NCBI GenBank assembly: GCA_021324615.1
Contig: JAJPIT010000030.1
Span: 26,786 to 90,785, forward strand
DNA: 64,000 nt
Direction: 5' to 3'
Origin: Terriglobia bacterium
Lineage (GTDB): Bacteria; Acidobacteriota; Terriglobia; Bryobacterales; Bryobacteraceae
Part shown: positions 7,392-16,379 of the stretch, piece by piece
Numbering within the stretch: the stretch's first letter is position 1
Layout: every line of letters starts with the position of its first letter
Position numbers and translations under genes: made by a program
The notes under the pieces: model-generated
Seen by the model: the letters and a program-made list of their open reading frames with translations, nothing else
Told to the model about the DNA's origin: nothing
Databases searched by the model: none

Positions 7392-7780
7392 TTTTGCTGG
7401 CCCGATCCGGCGCCCAGGGCGGCCACTCCGCCGCAGATCAGCGCGATGCCGGCCAGCTTGGCCGCGTTCATCTTATCGCCGAAGACCGCCGCCGACAGGA
7501 TGGTCACCCAGACGAAGGTGAGCGCGATGACCGGATACACCGCCGACAACTCGCCATGGCGAAGCGCCACCACCAGCAGCACCATGCTCAGCGCGTAAAG
7601 GGAGTAGCCGAGGAAAAGCTGCGGCGTAGTCAGAATCGCCAGGCCCGTCGCCAGCAACGTCGGATGGCCAAGCGCGTTGGCGCCGTTTTTGATCAACACC
7701 TGGGCGCCGGCGTTGACCAGCGTCACGCAAAAGACCAGGAAAATCGCAAAGCGCCGCTGCGCCGGGGTGGCTTCGGTCAA
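7388..7780 (-). CDS. Small DMT/SMR-like membrane transporter subunit A
   Basis: 130 residues with four hydrophobic helices (AIFLVFCVTLVNAGAQVLIK, YALSMVLLVVALRHGELS, VYPVIALTFVWVTIL, AAKLAGIALICGGVAALG). Shares the GELSxxYPxxALxxxWxxIxS block with the next gene and with EamA-family halves. First gene of a two-gene unit. It could export a small cationic compound or flip a lipid-linked sugar, as ArnE/ArnF do; the sequence does not decide. Confidence 0.8.
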   Translation of the reverse strand: MTEATPAQRRFAIFLVFCVTLVNAGAQVLIKNGANALGHPTLLATGLAILTTPQLFLGYSLYALSMVLLVVALRHGELSAVYPVIALTFVWVTILSAAVFGDKMNAAKLAGIALICGGVAALGAGSGQQK

Positions 7781-7815
7781 CTTTCAGAATAATCGAACCG
7801 CGCCGGCCGCCACAA

Positions 7816-10431
7816 TTACTCGCCGCTTTGCTGGAGCAGTTTGGCGACCAGCGCCGTCCATCCGGTCTGATGGCTGGCGCCCAGGCCGGCGCCGTTATCG
7901 CCGTGAAAATATTCGTAGAACAAAACGTAGTCGCGGAAATGGGGGTCGCGCTGGAACTTTTCCACGGCGCCGAACACCGGACGCCGCCCGGAGCTGTCAC
8001 GCAAAAACAGACGCGCCAGGCGCCGCGACAACTCCGCCGCCGCCTGGCCCAGCGTGATGCGATGGCCGGAGCCGGAGGGAAACTCCACCAGCAGATCCTG
8101 GCCGTAATAATGGTTATACTTCTGCAAGGATTCGATCAGCAGATAGTTCACCGGGAACCACACCGGGCCCCGCCAGTTGGAATTTCCGCCGAACATCGCG
8201 GTGCTCGATTCGGCGGGCTCATAGCGGATGCTGTGCTGCTGCCCGTCCAAGGCCACGGTGAAGGGGAACCGCTCGTGAAACTTCGAAAGCGAGCGGATCC
8301 CGTAGGGCGACAAAAACTCGCTTTCATCGAGCATCCGCTCCAGCACCCGCGCCAGACGCGGCCGCACCAGCACGCTGAGCAGCCTCCGCGACTGCACCCC
8401 CTCGCGGGTCAGCGAAGCCACGTTGGAGGCCAGGTTGGGGCGGTGCCGGAGAAACCACTCCATCCGGCGCCGGAAGCCCGGCAGTTTTTCGATCACTTCC
8501 GGCTCCATGGTGTCCACGGCGAACAGCGGAATCAGGCCGACGATCGAGCGCACCCGCAGCAGCGTGGAACGGCCGTCGGGAAATCTCAGGCGGTCATAAA
8601 AGAATCCGTCGTTTTCATCCCACAGCCCGCCGTCGCCCAAGGCGTTCATGGCCGCGGCGATGTACAAAAAGTGCTCAAAAAACTTGCTGGCCACATCCTC
8701 GAAGATGGGATCGACCTGGGTGGCCAGTTCCAGAGAAATTTTGAGCATATTGAGGCAGAACATCGCCATCCAACTGGTGCCGTCGGACTGCTCGATGTAG
8801 CCTCCGCCCGGCAGCGGCGCGCTGCGGTCGAACACGCCGATGTTATCCAGGCCGAGGAATCCGCCCTCGAAGATATTGCTTCCGGCCGAATCCTTGCGAT
8901 TGACCCACCAGGTGAAGTTCAGCAGCAGTTTGTGAAACACGCTTTCCAGAAAGGAATAATCGGCGCGCCCGGAGAGTTTGCGGTCGATCTGAAACACACG
9001 CCAGCAGGCCCAGGCGTGCACCGGCGGGTTCACGTCGCTGAAATTCCATTCGTAGGCCGGGATCTGCCCGTTGGGATGCATGTACCATTCGCGCAGAAAC
9101 AGGCGAAGCTGCCCCTTGGCGAAATCCGGGTCCACCAACGCCATCGGGATCATGTGGAAGGCCAGATCCCAGGCCGCGTACCAGGGATACTCCCAGGTGT
9201 CCGGCATCGACACGATGTCTTTGTTGAACAAATGGATCCATTTGGCGTCGCGCCCGCGAAGGCGCGTTGGGGGCGGCGGCGGCTGGGCCGGATCTCCCTT
9301 CAGCCAATCCTCGATCACGAAGTGATAAAACTGCCTGGACCACAGCAGCCCGGCGAACGCCTGTCGCTGCACGCGTTTGCCGTCCTCGGAAAGATGCGGA
9401 GGAGAAAAGCCGTAAAACTCGTCGGCTTCGGCGATGCGTTCCGCCATGAATCCGTCGAAGTCCCGGATCAGCCGCGTTGGTTCGGCGGCTTCGTAAAGGC
9501 GCATGCGCAAAATGCGCGGCTCGCCCGGATTCAAATCCAGCCGGTGCCAGGCGCAAGCCTTGGTGCCGCGCCGCGCCGGATTCACCGCGTCCAGCCGGTT
9601 GTGAATCACCCGCTGGTGAAACGCGTCTTTGGTGTAGCTGGCGTCGCCGCATCCCCACAGGGCGCGCGTGTTGGTGTCGTTTTCGGTGAACAGAAGCTCG
9701 GCTTCCCCGTCCACCTGGAAGCGATACCAGCCAAGCGAGGGATGCCGCGCCTCGATTCCCTCGCCGCCGGCCGCCAGCGAGGGCCGGTTCGGGTCTCCGT
9801 TCCACGACCAGGTGTTGCGGAACCACAGCGTCGGCAGCAGGTGCAGCGTGGCCGGCTCCGGCCCGCGATTCACCACCGTCAGGCGAATCAGAATGTCGGC
9901 GACGTCGGCTTTGGCGTACTCGATAAAAATGTCGAAGTAGCGGTCGTTGTCGAACACGCCGGTGTCGATCAGCTCATATTCGGGATCGTTCCGGGTGCGC
10001 CGCCGGTTGACTTCGATCAGTTGCGCGTAAGGAAACTCCGCCTGCGGGTATTTGTACAGGCACTTCATATAGGAGTGCGTTGGCGTGGAATCGAGGTAGT
10101 AGTAAAGCTCCTTGACGTCCTCGCCGTGATTCCCCTGCGTGCCGCTGAGGCCGAACAGGCGCTCTTTGAGGATCGGATCGCGTCCGTTCCAGAACGCCGG
10201 CGCGAAACATAACCGCTGATGATTGTCGCAGATGCCGCCGATGCCGTCTTCGCCCCAGCGGTAGGCGCGAAGATGCGAATGCTCGAAGGGAAAATAATCC
10301 CAGGCGTCTCCGTCGGCGCTATAATCCTCGCGGACCGTGCTCCATTGCCGCTCCGACAGGTACGGCCCCCAGCGCCGCCAATGCGCCTCCCGCCGCGCGG
10401 TGGAGATCAGGCGCCGTTTTTCCGCGTCCAC
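7816..10431 (-). CDS. GH63-like glucosidase (MGH1-type glycoside hydrolase)
   Basis: 871 residues, no signal peptide, so cytoplasmic. Matches the bacterial 'glucosidase' proteins of about 870-890 residues related to GH63 and mannosylglycerate hydrolase. The N-terminal half is a beta-sandwich ([36 protein letters not shown]). The C-terminal part is an (alpha/alpha)6 barrel with [32 protein letters not shown] and [14 protein letters not shown], where catalytic acids of this clan lie. GTG start at 10431, with a TACAAT hexamer ending seven bases upstream and no Shine-Dalgarno sequence. The physiological substrate is unknown. Confidence 0.85.
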   Translation of the reverse strand: MDAEKRRLISTARREAHWRRWGPYLSERQWSTVREDYSADGDAWDYFPFEHSHLRAYRWGEDGIGGICDNHQRLCFAPAFWNGRDPILKERLFGLSGTQGNHGEDVKELYYYLDSTPTHSYMKCLYKYPQAEFPYAQLIEVNRRRTRNDPEYELIDTGVFDNDRYFDIFIEYAKADVADILIRLTVVNRGPEPATLHLLPTLWFRNTWSWNGDPNRPSLAAGGEGIEARHPSLGWYRFQVDGEAELLFTENDTNTRALWGCGDASYTKDAFHQRVIHNRLDAVNPARRGTKACAWHRLDLNPGEPRILRMRLYEAAEPTRLIRDFDGFMAERIAEADEFYGFSPPHLSEDGKRVQRQAFAGLLWSRQFYHFVIEDWLKGDPAQPPPPPTRLRGRDAKWIHLFNKDIVSMPDTWEYPWYAAWDLAFHMIPMALVDPDFAKGQLRLFLREWYMHPNGQIPAYEWNFSDVNPPVHAWACWRVFQIDRKLSGRADYSFLESVFHKLLLNFTWWVNRKDSAGSNIFEGGFLGLDNIGVFDRSAPLPGGGYIEQSDGTSWMAMFCLNMLKISLELATQVDPIFEDVASKFFEHFLYIAAAMNALGDGGLWDENDGFFYDRLRFPDGRSTLLRVRSIVGLIPLFAVDTMEPEVIEKLPGFRRRMEWFLRHRPNLASNVASLTREGVQSRRLLSVLVRPRLARVLERMLDESEFLSPYGIRSLSKFHERFPFTVALDGQQHSIRYEPAESSTAMFGGNSNWRGPVWFPVNYLLIESLQKYNHYYGQDLLVEFPSGSGHRITLGQAAAELSRRLARLFLRDSSGRRPVFGAVEKFQRDPHFRDYVLFYEYFHGDNGAGLGASHQTGWTALVAKLLQQSGE

Positions 10432-10485
10432 TCAAATGATTGTACCGGCTGTTGGCCTGGGAGGCTCGGCAGCCAGATCTGCGCG

Positions 10486-10896
10486 CTAAGCTTTAATAGC
10501 ATCGCGGAACAATTGGAATTCCGGCGGATCGGAGAGCAGCACCGCCACGACGTCGAAGCGCACCCGCTCCCACGGCGTTCCCGTCCTTCGCGCAAACGCC
10601 CGCGCAACGCGGATCAAATGACGGCGCTTCTCCTCGTCGATGGCCCGTTCCGGCGGGCCGAAATCCGCCGCCTCGCGCGTCTTCACTTCCACGATCACCA
10701 GAGCGTCGCCCTCGCGGGCGATCAGATCGGCCTCGGCCGCGCCGGCCAGACGGTAGTTGCGCGCGACGATCACGAATCCTTCCGCTTGCAGAAAGCGATG
10801 CGCCAGATCCTCGCCGCGCCGCCCGCTCGCCGCCGTTGGACTCCACAATTTGCGCCGGCGCACATCACGCAGCCGGTCCAGAATCTTTCCGATCAT
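10486..10896 (-). CDS. YraN family endonuclease-like protein (UPF0102)
   Basis: 136 residues. Restriction-endonuclease-like fold of the YraN/UPF0102 family: GRRGEDLAHRFLQAEGFVIV, NYRLAGAAEADLIAREGDAL, VIVEVKTRE (the E-x-D...E-V-K core) and a C-terminal RVRFDVVAVL. The function is unknown in general; the family is often linked to DNA processing or uptake. Its ATG overlaps the stop of the methyltransferase gene upstream by four bases, so they are co-transcribed. Confidence 0.9.
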   Translation of the reverse strand: MIGKILDRLRDVRRRKLWSPTAASGRRGEDLAHRFLQAEGFVIVARNYRLAGAAEADLIAREGDALVIVEVKTREAADFGPPERAIDEEKRRHLIRVARAFARRTGTPWERVRFDVVAVLLSDPPEFQLFRDAIKA

Positions 10897-11420
10897 TTAA
10901 CGACAGCCAGCCGCCATTCGATCACCTTGCCGCGGACGATGTAGCACAAATAATATTCCCAGAAGCGGCGAAAACGGGGAAAGCGATTCACCAGCAGCTC
11001 GAATCCCAGCCACTTCCAGAAAGCTAGTAGCTTTACGCGGACCAGAATCTCGCGGAACTTCACCGGCGAATAATAGCCGAAACCGCCGTGATCCTCGCCG
11101 AAGTAGCGCAGCGAAAAACTGTTCAGGTGCCAGCGATGAGTGGGATCGCAGAACGAGCTGAAGTCGGTGTAGTGCGGCGTAACAATGAAAACTTCGCCCC
11201 CGGCCCGCACCAGCCGGTGAAATTCCTCCATCGACCGCACCACGTCGGAGACATGTTCAATCACGTGAACGGCCTGCAAGGCGTCGAAACTGGAATCGCG
11301 GAAGGGATAAGGAAAATGATCCAGATCGCAGAGGACGTCGGCGCGGCTGGCGGGATTGCGGTCGATGCCGATCGCGCCCTTTTTCTTATTTATCCCGCAG
11401 CCGACGTCGAGAATTCGCAT
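10893..11420 (-). CDS. Class I SAM-dependent methyltransferase
   Basis: 175 residues. Methyltransf_11-type Rossmann enzyme: motif I LDVGCGINKKKGAIGIDRNP, acidic loop DVLCDLDHFPYPF, post-I HVIEHVSDV, and a C-terminal part with an aromatic FWEYYLCYIVRGK segment that may sit on a membrane or lipid substrate. Small for the class. The first base of its ATG (11420) lies within the ATG proposed for the divergent radical SAM gene (11419-11421), so one of the two starts is probably further in. The substrate is unknown. Confidence 0.85.
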   Translation of the reverse strand: MRILDVGCGINKKKGAIGIDRNPASRADVLCDLDHFPYPFRDSSFDALQAVHVIEHVSDVVRSMEEFHRLVRAGGEVFIVTPHYTDFSSFCDPTHRWHLNSFSLRYFGEDHGGFGYYSPVKFREILVRVKLLAFWKWLGFELLVNRFPRFRRFWEYYLCYIVRGKVIEWRLAVVK

Positions 11421-12600
11421 GGATGAGGAAATTTTCGCACCACGCCGCGCCCGAACGCATCTAACGGTTCAGGTGAGGACGGTCCGCAGACTGCATCGCC
11501 GGCTTCGCGAGACGCGGATGTTCGCGCGCGCCATGCAATCGGCGTCGCACCCGATTGTGGCGCAGGTCGTGCCCATCCGCCGCTGCAATCTGGATTGCGC
11601 CTACTGCAACGAATACGACAAGACATCGGCGCCGGTGCCGCTGGCGGTGATGTTGCGGCGCATCGACCGGCTGGGCGAGCTGGGCGCCGCGATCATCACC
11701 TTAAGCGGCGGGGAGCCGACGCTGCATCCCGATCTGGACGCCATCATACGCCGCATCCGCCAGCGGGGCGCCATCGCCACGCTCATCACCAACGGCCTGC
11801 TGCTGACCCCGGAACGCATCCGCGCGCTCAACCGGGCCGGGCTGGACTACCTGCAAATCAGCATCGACAATCTGCAACCCGACGACGTCTCGAAAAAGAG
11901 CCTGCGCGTGCTGGAGCGGAAGCTGGAGTGGATGGCGCGCTACGCCGAGTTCGAGGTGACCATCAACTCCGTGCTGGGAGCGGGCGTCCGCCATCCGGAA
12001 GACGCGCTCGCCATCGGCCGGCGGGCGCGCGGGCTGGGCTTCACCAGCACGGTGGGGATTTTGCACGATCACAGCGGCCAACTGCAACCGCTCGCGCCGG
12101 AGCACAAAAAAGTCTACGAGCAGTTCCGCCGGCTCCAGAACGGCCTGTTTTCCTTCGCGCACTTCGATCATTTCCAGGACAACATCGCCCGCGGGCTGCC
12201 CAACGATTGGCACTGCCGCGCCGGCGGCCGTTTTCTTTATATTTGCGAAGACGGCCTGGTGCATTACTGCTCGCAGCAGCGCGGGCGGCCGGGAATCCCG
12301 CTCGAGGAATACACCGTCGACGACATCCGCCGCGAAGCGGCGCGGCCCAAGGAGTGCGCTCCGTTCTGCACCATCTCCTGCGTGCATCAAACCGCGATGC
12401 TCGACGAGTTCCGGGAGCGCCCGCGGGAGACTGTGGCGGCGATTCTGGACCGCCGGCGGGCGCTCGATCCGCAGTTCCGGCCGCCCGCGCTGGTGAACGC
12501 GCTCTCCTGGATGTTTCTCGATCCGCGCCGCCGCGGGTTTTTCGGCAAGTGGCTGGCGGCGATGCTCGGGAGCAAGGACGGAATGCGCCTTCAGCGCTGA
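11419..12600 (+). CDS. Radical SAM protein with SPASM-like C-terminal cysteines
   Basis: 393 residues from ATG 11419; ATG 11518 (MFARAMQS) is an equally plausible start because the first start collides head-on with the methyltransferase start. The radical SAM [4Fe-4S] motif is C56-x3-C60-x2-C63 (RRCNLDCAYCNEY), followed by the GGEPTLHPD block. Six further Cys (266, 276, 284, 313, 317, 321) form a SPASM/Twitch-like region for an auxiliary cluster. Substrate unknown; SPASM enzymes often modify peptides or act in cofactor synthesis, but no small precursor gene is visible. Its end overlaps the Tricorn gene by ten bases. Confidence 0.87.
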   Translation: MDEEIFAPRRARTHLTVQVRTVRRLHRRLRETRMFARAMQSASHPIVAQVVPIRRCNLDCAYCNEYDKTSAPVPLAVMLRRIDRLGELGAAIITLSGGEPTLHPDLDAIIRRIRQRGAIATLITNGLLLTPERIRALNRAGLDYLQISIDNLQPDDVSKKSLRVLERKLEWMARYAEFEVTINSVLGAGVRHPEDALAIGRRARGLGFTSTVGILHDHSGQLQPLAPEHKKVYEQFRRLQNGLFSFAHFDHFQDNIARGLPNDWHCRAGGRFLYICEDGLVHYCSQQRGRPGIPLEEYTVDDIRREAARPKECAPFCTISCVHQTAMLDEFRERPRETVAAILDRRRALDPQFRPPALVNALSWMFLDPRRRGFFGKWLAAMLGSKDGMRLQR

Positions 12601-15600
12601 TTGGCCCCGCCCCCGCTGGCGCCCGCCGGCGCGCTCATCGGCAGCTTTCTCTTTCCCCAGGTCGGCGGCGGCGGCTCATGATCCATGCGGTTGACCGGAT
12701 GCTCCTTCAGCATCCGCAGCGCCTCGGCTACGGCCCGCTCCAGTTGCGGATCGTGGCCCGCGATCACATCCTTGGGCCAGTTCTCCACATCGATATCCGG
12801 CGCGACGCCCTCGTTTTCGACCGCCCAGTGGCCTTCCTTGGCGAAAAATCCGCCGCGCGGCGCAATCATCGATCCGCCATCGACGAACACCGGCGTATCG
12901 GCGGTGTGCACCAGCCCGCCCCAGGTCCGCTTGCCCACCAGCAGGCCGACCTTGCGGTATTTGAACATGTACGGCATCAGGTCCCCGCCGGAGCCCGCCA
13001 TTTCATTGATGATCATCACCTTGGGCCCCCAGATGCCGGCCTCCGGGCTGGTGAACGGATAGCGGTCGCCGGCGGCGTTGTTGAAGTAGCCGTCGAAGGT
13101 CCGTTGCAGCGCGTCGATAATGTAGTCGGCGGCGGAGCCTCCGCCGTTGTACCGCTCGTCGATGATCGCGCCGAGCTTATCCTGCTGGGCGAAGTAGTAG
13201 CGGTTGAAGCTGGCGTATCCGGGCTGCCCGGTATTGGGCAGATAGACGTAGGCCAGTTGCCCGTTCGACAACTTATCCACCAGCCTGCGGTTGGATTCGA
13301 CCCACGCCCGCGTGCGCAGCGCCTGCTCATTGGCCACCGGCACCACCGTAATCTGATGGGCGCCGTCCATCGATGGCCGGCTGTTGACGGTCAGCACGGT
13401 TTGCTTATTCGCGGTTCCGTCGAGCAGGCGGTAGATGTTATCGGGGGCGCGCAGTTCCTGGCCGTTGACCGCCAGAATATAATCGCCCGCCGCGACGTTC
13501 ACGCCCGGCGCGGCCAGCGGGGCGTGCAGATCCGGATTCCAGCTTTCGTTGTCGTAGATCCGGGTGATTTTATATCTGCCGTTGTCGATGGTGAAATCCG
13601 CCCCCAGCAGGCCGCCTGGCGAGGGAGGCACCGAGGGCATATCGCCGCCCCGCACGTAGGAGTGCCCGATGGCGATCTCCGATCCCATCATGTCGAGCAG
13701 ATAATTCAAATCGGCGCGGTGATTCACGTAGGGCAGCAACTGCCCGTACATTTCCTTCATGCGCGGCCAGTCGGCCCCATGCATGTTGGGGACGTACAGA
13801 TAATCGCGCTGATTTCTCCAGCCCTCGTAGAAGATCTGCTTGAACTCCTCTTTGGGCTCCAGATACATGGTCAATTTGACGTTGAGTCTTCCCTGCCCCG
13901 CTTGCGGCGGCTGGCGGTCGGCGTCGACCAGGAAGATCTGGGGAACCGGCGGCGGCGTTCCGGCAGCGGGCGGCGCTCCGCCGCGGCCGCCTCCGGCGCC
14001 GGCCGTACGATAAACCAGTTTGTGGCCGTCCGCGCTGAGGTCGTAGGTGGCGACGCCATTGGCGAAGACGGCCGCGCGCCGGTCGCTCAGGCGATAGCGC
14101 ATTAAAGTGTTTCCGCCGCCGCCCTGGCCGCGCCCGCCGCCGGTTTGCAGATAATAAACGGTTCCCGCCGCGCCGGCGCGAAGCTGCGAATAGGGCCGCT
14201 CCGGCACGCTCTGAACATTGATGATTCTCGATTGGATATTGTCGAAATCGATCTCCACGTTCACCGGAGTCCTGGGGGCGCGCGCCGCCGGCGCTTCACC
14301 GCCCTCGGCCGCCGCCGCGCCCCGGCCGCCCCGGCCGCCCGCCGGGGCCGCGCCGACGCCCTTATCCTCGTCGCTTTCCGGCAGCAGCGGGCTGGCCTCG
14401 CCCTTCTTGAGCACCGCCAGATACAATCCGAAATTTTCCTCGTGATCATACGACGTCATATCCAGCCATTGCGACCGCAGCCCGAAATCGGTGGACGCCA
14501 AAAACCACAGATACTTTCCGCTGGCATCCCAGGCCGGCCAGACCGCGTCGGCCAATCCGTCGGTGATCTGCTTGGTCTCCCCGGTCTCGACATTGGCGAC
14601 GAAAATGGCGTGATAGAGCGATTTCAGATGGCTGGCGTAGGCGATCCATTTGGAATCCGGACTCCACACCGGATTTTCCGTCCTCTGCGGCACCATGAAG
14701 GGGTCCGATCCGACGACCTTCGCCTTTCCGCTCGCCACGTCCATCACCCAAATTTTCAGATCGGTGTCGGTGTAGACGATCTTTTTGGAGTCCGGCGACC
14801 AGGACGGCGTGTAGTAGTGCTTGGGATGCTCCAGCGGGATGGCGCGCGGCGGCGTGATTCCGTCCTGCGCCTCGATCATCAACTGATATTCGCCGGATTT
14901 GTCGCTGAAATAGGAGATAAACTTCCCGTCCGGGGACCAGGCCGGATCGTGCTCGGCCGATCCGCTGGAATGGCTCAGATTGCGTACGTCGCCGTGTTCG
15001 GCCGGGATGGTGAAAATCTCACCGCGGGCTTCGGCCAGCACGCGGGCGCCGGTCGGCGACAGGGCGAGCGAAGTCATCCGGCTGGTGACGTCTTCCCAGC
15101 GCGGCATCATCCACGGGAAATCGCCGCTGGCGGTGATGTTGACGATGTGATGCCGTCCGGTTTTCGGATCCAGTTCGTGGACGTATCCGGCCTGCTCAAA
15201 GACGATCGCTCCGGCGCCGGAATCGAGCGTTTTGACGTCAAAATCGGTGAAATGGGTCACCTGGGCGAGCTTTTTGGACTTTAAATCGTAGGACCAGATA
15301 TTGGCGACGCTATCGCGGTCCGAGATGAAATATACGGTGCTGCCGACCCACACCGGGTCCATATCCTTGGAGTCGGTCCAGGGCGGCGAAACCAGGTCGT
15401 AGGTTTTCAAATCGACGATCCAGATGGGGCGATTCTGGCCGCCGCGGTAGTTTCTGCGCTCCTCATCCCAGGAGTTATTCATGCGGTAGGCGATGTATTG
15501 GCCGTCCGGCGAGATTTTTCCTTGATAGCCGCGCGGGATGGGCAGCGGCTCTTCCACGCCGCCCTCGACCGGGACCTCCCAGAAGCGCGGCGCCGGGCTG

Positions 15601-15989
15601 GGAGCCCAACTGGCCCGCGAGGAGGTGAAAATAATTTTCTTCCCGTCGGGAGTCCAGCCCTGCACGGTGTCGGCGCCCGGATGCCAGGTGAGGCGTTTGG
15701 GCTCGCCGCCCTCGGCGGGGACGACGTAGACATCCTCGTTTCCGGCGTAGGAGGCGCTGAACGCGATCAACTTGCCGTCCGGCGAAAAATGAGGATTGCC
15801 GGTTTGTCCCTGAAAACTGGTGATCCGCCGGGCGGCGCCGCCGGCGCGGTCCACCACCCAGATATTCTGCGCGTAGGCGAACGCGATTTTATCGGCGCTG
15901 ACCGTCGGCTGGCGAAGCATTCTTGTCGAATCGGCGGACAAAGCGGCGGGAATCAGAAGAACAAGAGGCAGAAGGATGCGCGTGAACAT
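12591..15989 (-). CDS. Tricorn-like protease (PD40 propeller, PDZ, S41 peptidase)
   Basis: 1132 residues from ATG 15989 (MFTRILLPLVLLIPAALSAD signal peptide); an upstream in-frame ATG at 16058 would bury the signal. Domains: N-terminal TolB/PD40 beta-propellers (repeated WSPDGK and WSPDSK), a Gly/Arg-rich insert region near the middle, a PDZ domain (AAGDYILAVNGQELR) and a C-terminal S41 core with the nucleophile in NEMAGSGGDLMPY. Secreted oligopeptide-degrading protease, a large family in acidobacteria. Three GRG-rich inserts lie at about 13930-14360. Confidence 0.92.
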   Translation of the reverse strand: MFTRILLPLVLLIPAALSADSTRMLRQPTVSADKIAFAYAQNIWVVDRAGGAARRITSFQGQTGNPHFSPDGKLIAFSASYAGNEDVYVVPAEGGEPKRLTWHPGADTVQGWTPDGKKIIFTSSRASWAPSPAPRFWEVPVEGGVEEPLPIPRGYQGKISPDGQYIAYRMNNSWDEERRNYRGGQNRPIWIVDLKTYDLVSPPWTDSKDMDPVWVGSTVYFISDRDSVANIWSYDLKSKKLAQVTHFTDFDVKTLDSGAGAIVFEQAGYVHELDPKTGRHHIVNITASGDFPWMMPRWEDVTSRMTSLALSPTGARVLAEARGEIFTIPAEHGDVRNLSHSSGSAEHDPAWSPDGKFISYFSDKSGEYQLMIEAQDGITPPRAIPLEHPKHYYTPSWSPDSKKIVYTDTDLKIWVMDVASGKAKVVGSDPFMVPQRTENPVWSPDSKWIAYASHLKSLYHAIFVANVETGETKQITDGLADAVWPAWDASGKYLWFLASTDFGLRSQWLDMTSYDHEENFGLYLAVLKKGEASPLLPESDEDKGVGAAPAGGRGGRGAAAAEGGEAPAARAPRTPVNVEIDFDNIQSRIINVQSVPERPYSQLRAGAAGTVYYLQTGGGRGQGGGGNTLMRYRLSDRRAAVFANGVATYDLSADGHKLVYRTAGAGGGRGGAPPAAGTPPPVPQIFLVDADRQPPQAGQGRLNVKLTMYLEPKEEFKQIFYEGWRNQRDYLYVPNMHGADWPRMKEMYGQLLPYVNHRADLNYLLDMMGSEIAIGHSYVRGGDMPSVPPSPGGLLGADFTIDNGRYKITRIYDNESWNPDLHAPLAAPGVNVAAGDYILAVNGQELRAPDNIYRLLDGTANKQTVLTVNSRPSMDGAHQITVVPVANEQALRTRAWVESNRRLVDKLSNGQLAYVYLPNTGQPGYASFNRYYFAQQDKLGAIIDERYNGGGSAADYIIDALQRTFDGYFNNAAGDRYPFTSPEAGIWGPKVMIINEMAGSGGDLMPYMFKYRKVGLLVGKRTWGGLVHTADTPVFVDGGSMIAPRGGFFAKEGHWAVENEGVAPDIDVENWPKDVIAGHDPQLERAVAEALRMLKEHPVNRMDHEPPPPTWGKRKLPMSAPAGASGGGANQR

Positions 15990-16132
15990 AGGCGGCTCCG
16001 TTTCGTAATAGTGTACTACCGCGGGGGAACAGACGCCGCGGCCGGCGGGAATCTTCATAATAGAAGTATGCGGGCGGAAATCCGCGGAACGTTCCTTCCG
16101 CCGGCGAGTCTAAATCTCGTAGAGGAAGTGGT

Positions 16133-16372
16133 ATGCAGTGCCCAGAGCGAACCAGACGTCTTGATCACTTCGAGCGGACCGCGCGAGCCTACGCGGAAGC
16201 CATCGGCGGCCTGCGCGACCTGCAAGGGTACGAACTGATCGCGCAGGAGCGTCTTGTCAATCACATCCGCGAGGCTTGCGACGCTGCGGCGGCGGCCCTG
16301 GCCGAGCACCAGCAGTCCCACGGCTGCGCGCGCGCCGGGGTTGCCCAGAACCTGGAAAACAAAGTCGCCTGA
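16133..16372 (+). CDS. Small hypothetical protein
   Basis: 79 residues, mostly helical (HFERTARAYAEAIGG, ELIAQERLVNHIREACDAAA), no membrane segment. A good ribosome binding site (GAGGAA) precedes ATG 16133 by a usual distance, which is why I prefer it over the overlapping ORF on the other strand. It ends seven bases before lptD on the opposite strand. I do not recognise a family. Confidence 0.5.
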   Translation: MQCPERTRRLDHFERTARAYAEAIGGLRDLQGYELIAQERLVNHIREACDAAAAALAEHQQSHGCARAGVAQNLENKVA

Positions 16373-16379
16373 ATTTGTT

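Noticed and set aside
7828..10212. 794-codon ORF on the plus strand opposite the GH63-like gene
   Set aside because: Composition is His/Arg/Gln-rich as expected from the antisense of a GC-rich gene; the minus strand has clear glucosidase motifs.
11595..14105. 836-codon plus-strand ORF across the radical SAM and Tricorn genes
   Set aside because: Out of frame with both well-supported genes and has no recognisable motif; shadow ORF.
16055..16321. 88-codon minus-strand ORF opposite the small hypothetical gene
   Set aside because: The plus-strand ORF has a GAGGAA ribosome site and a more protein-like composition, though neither is certain.
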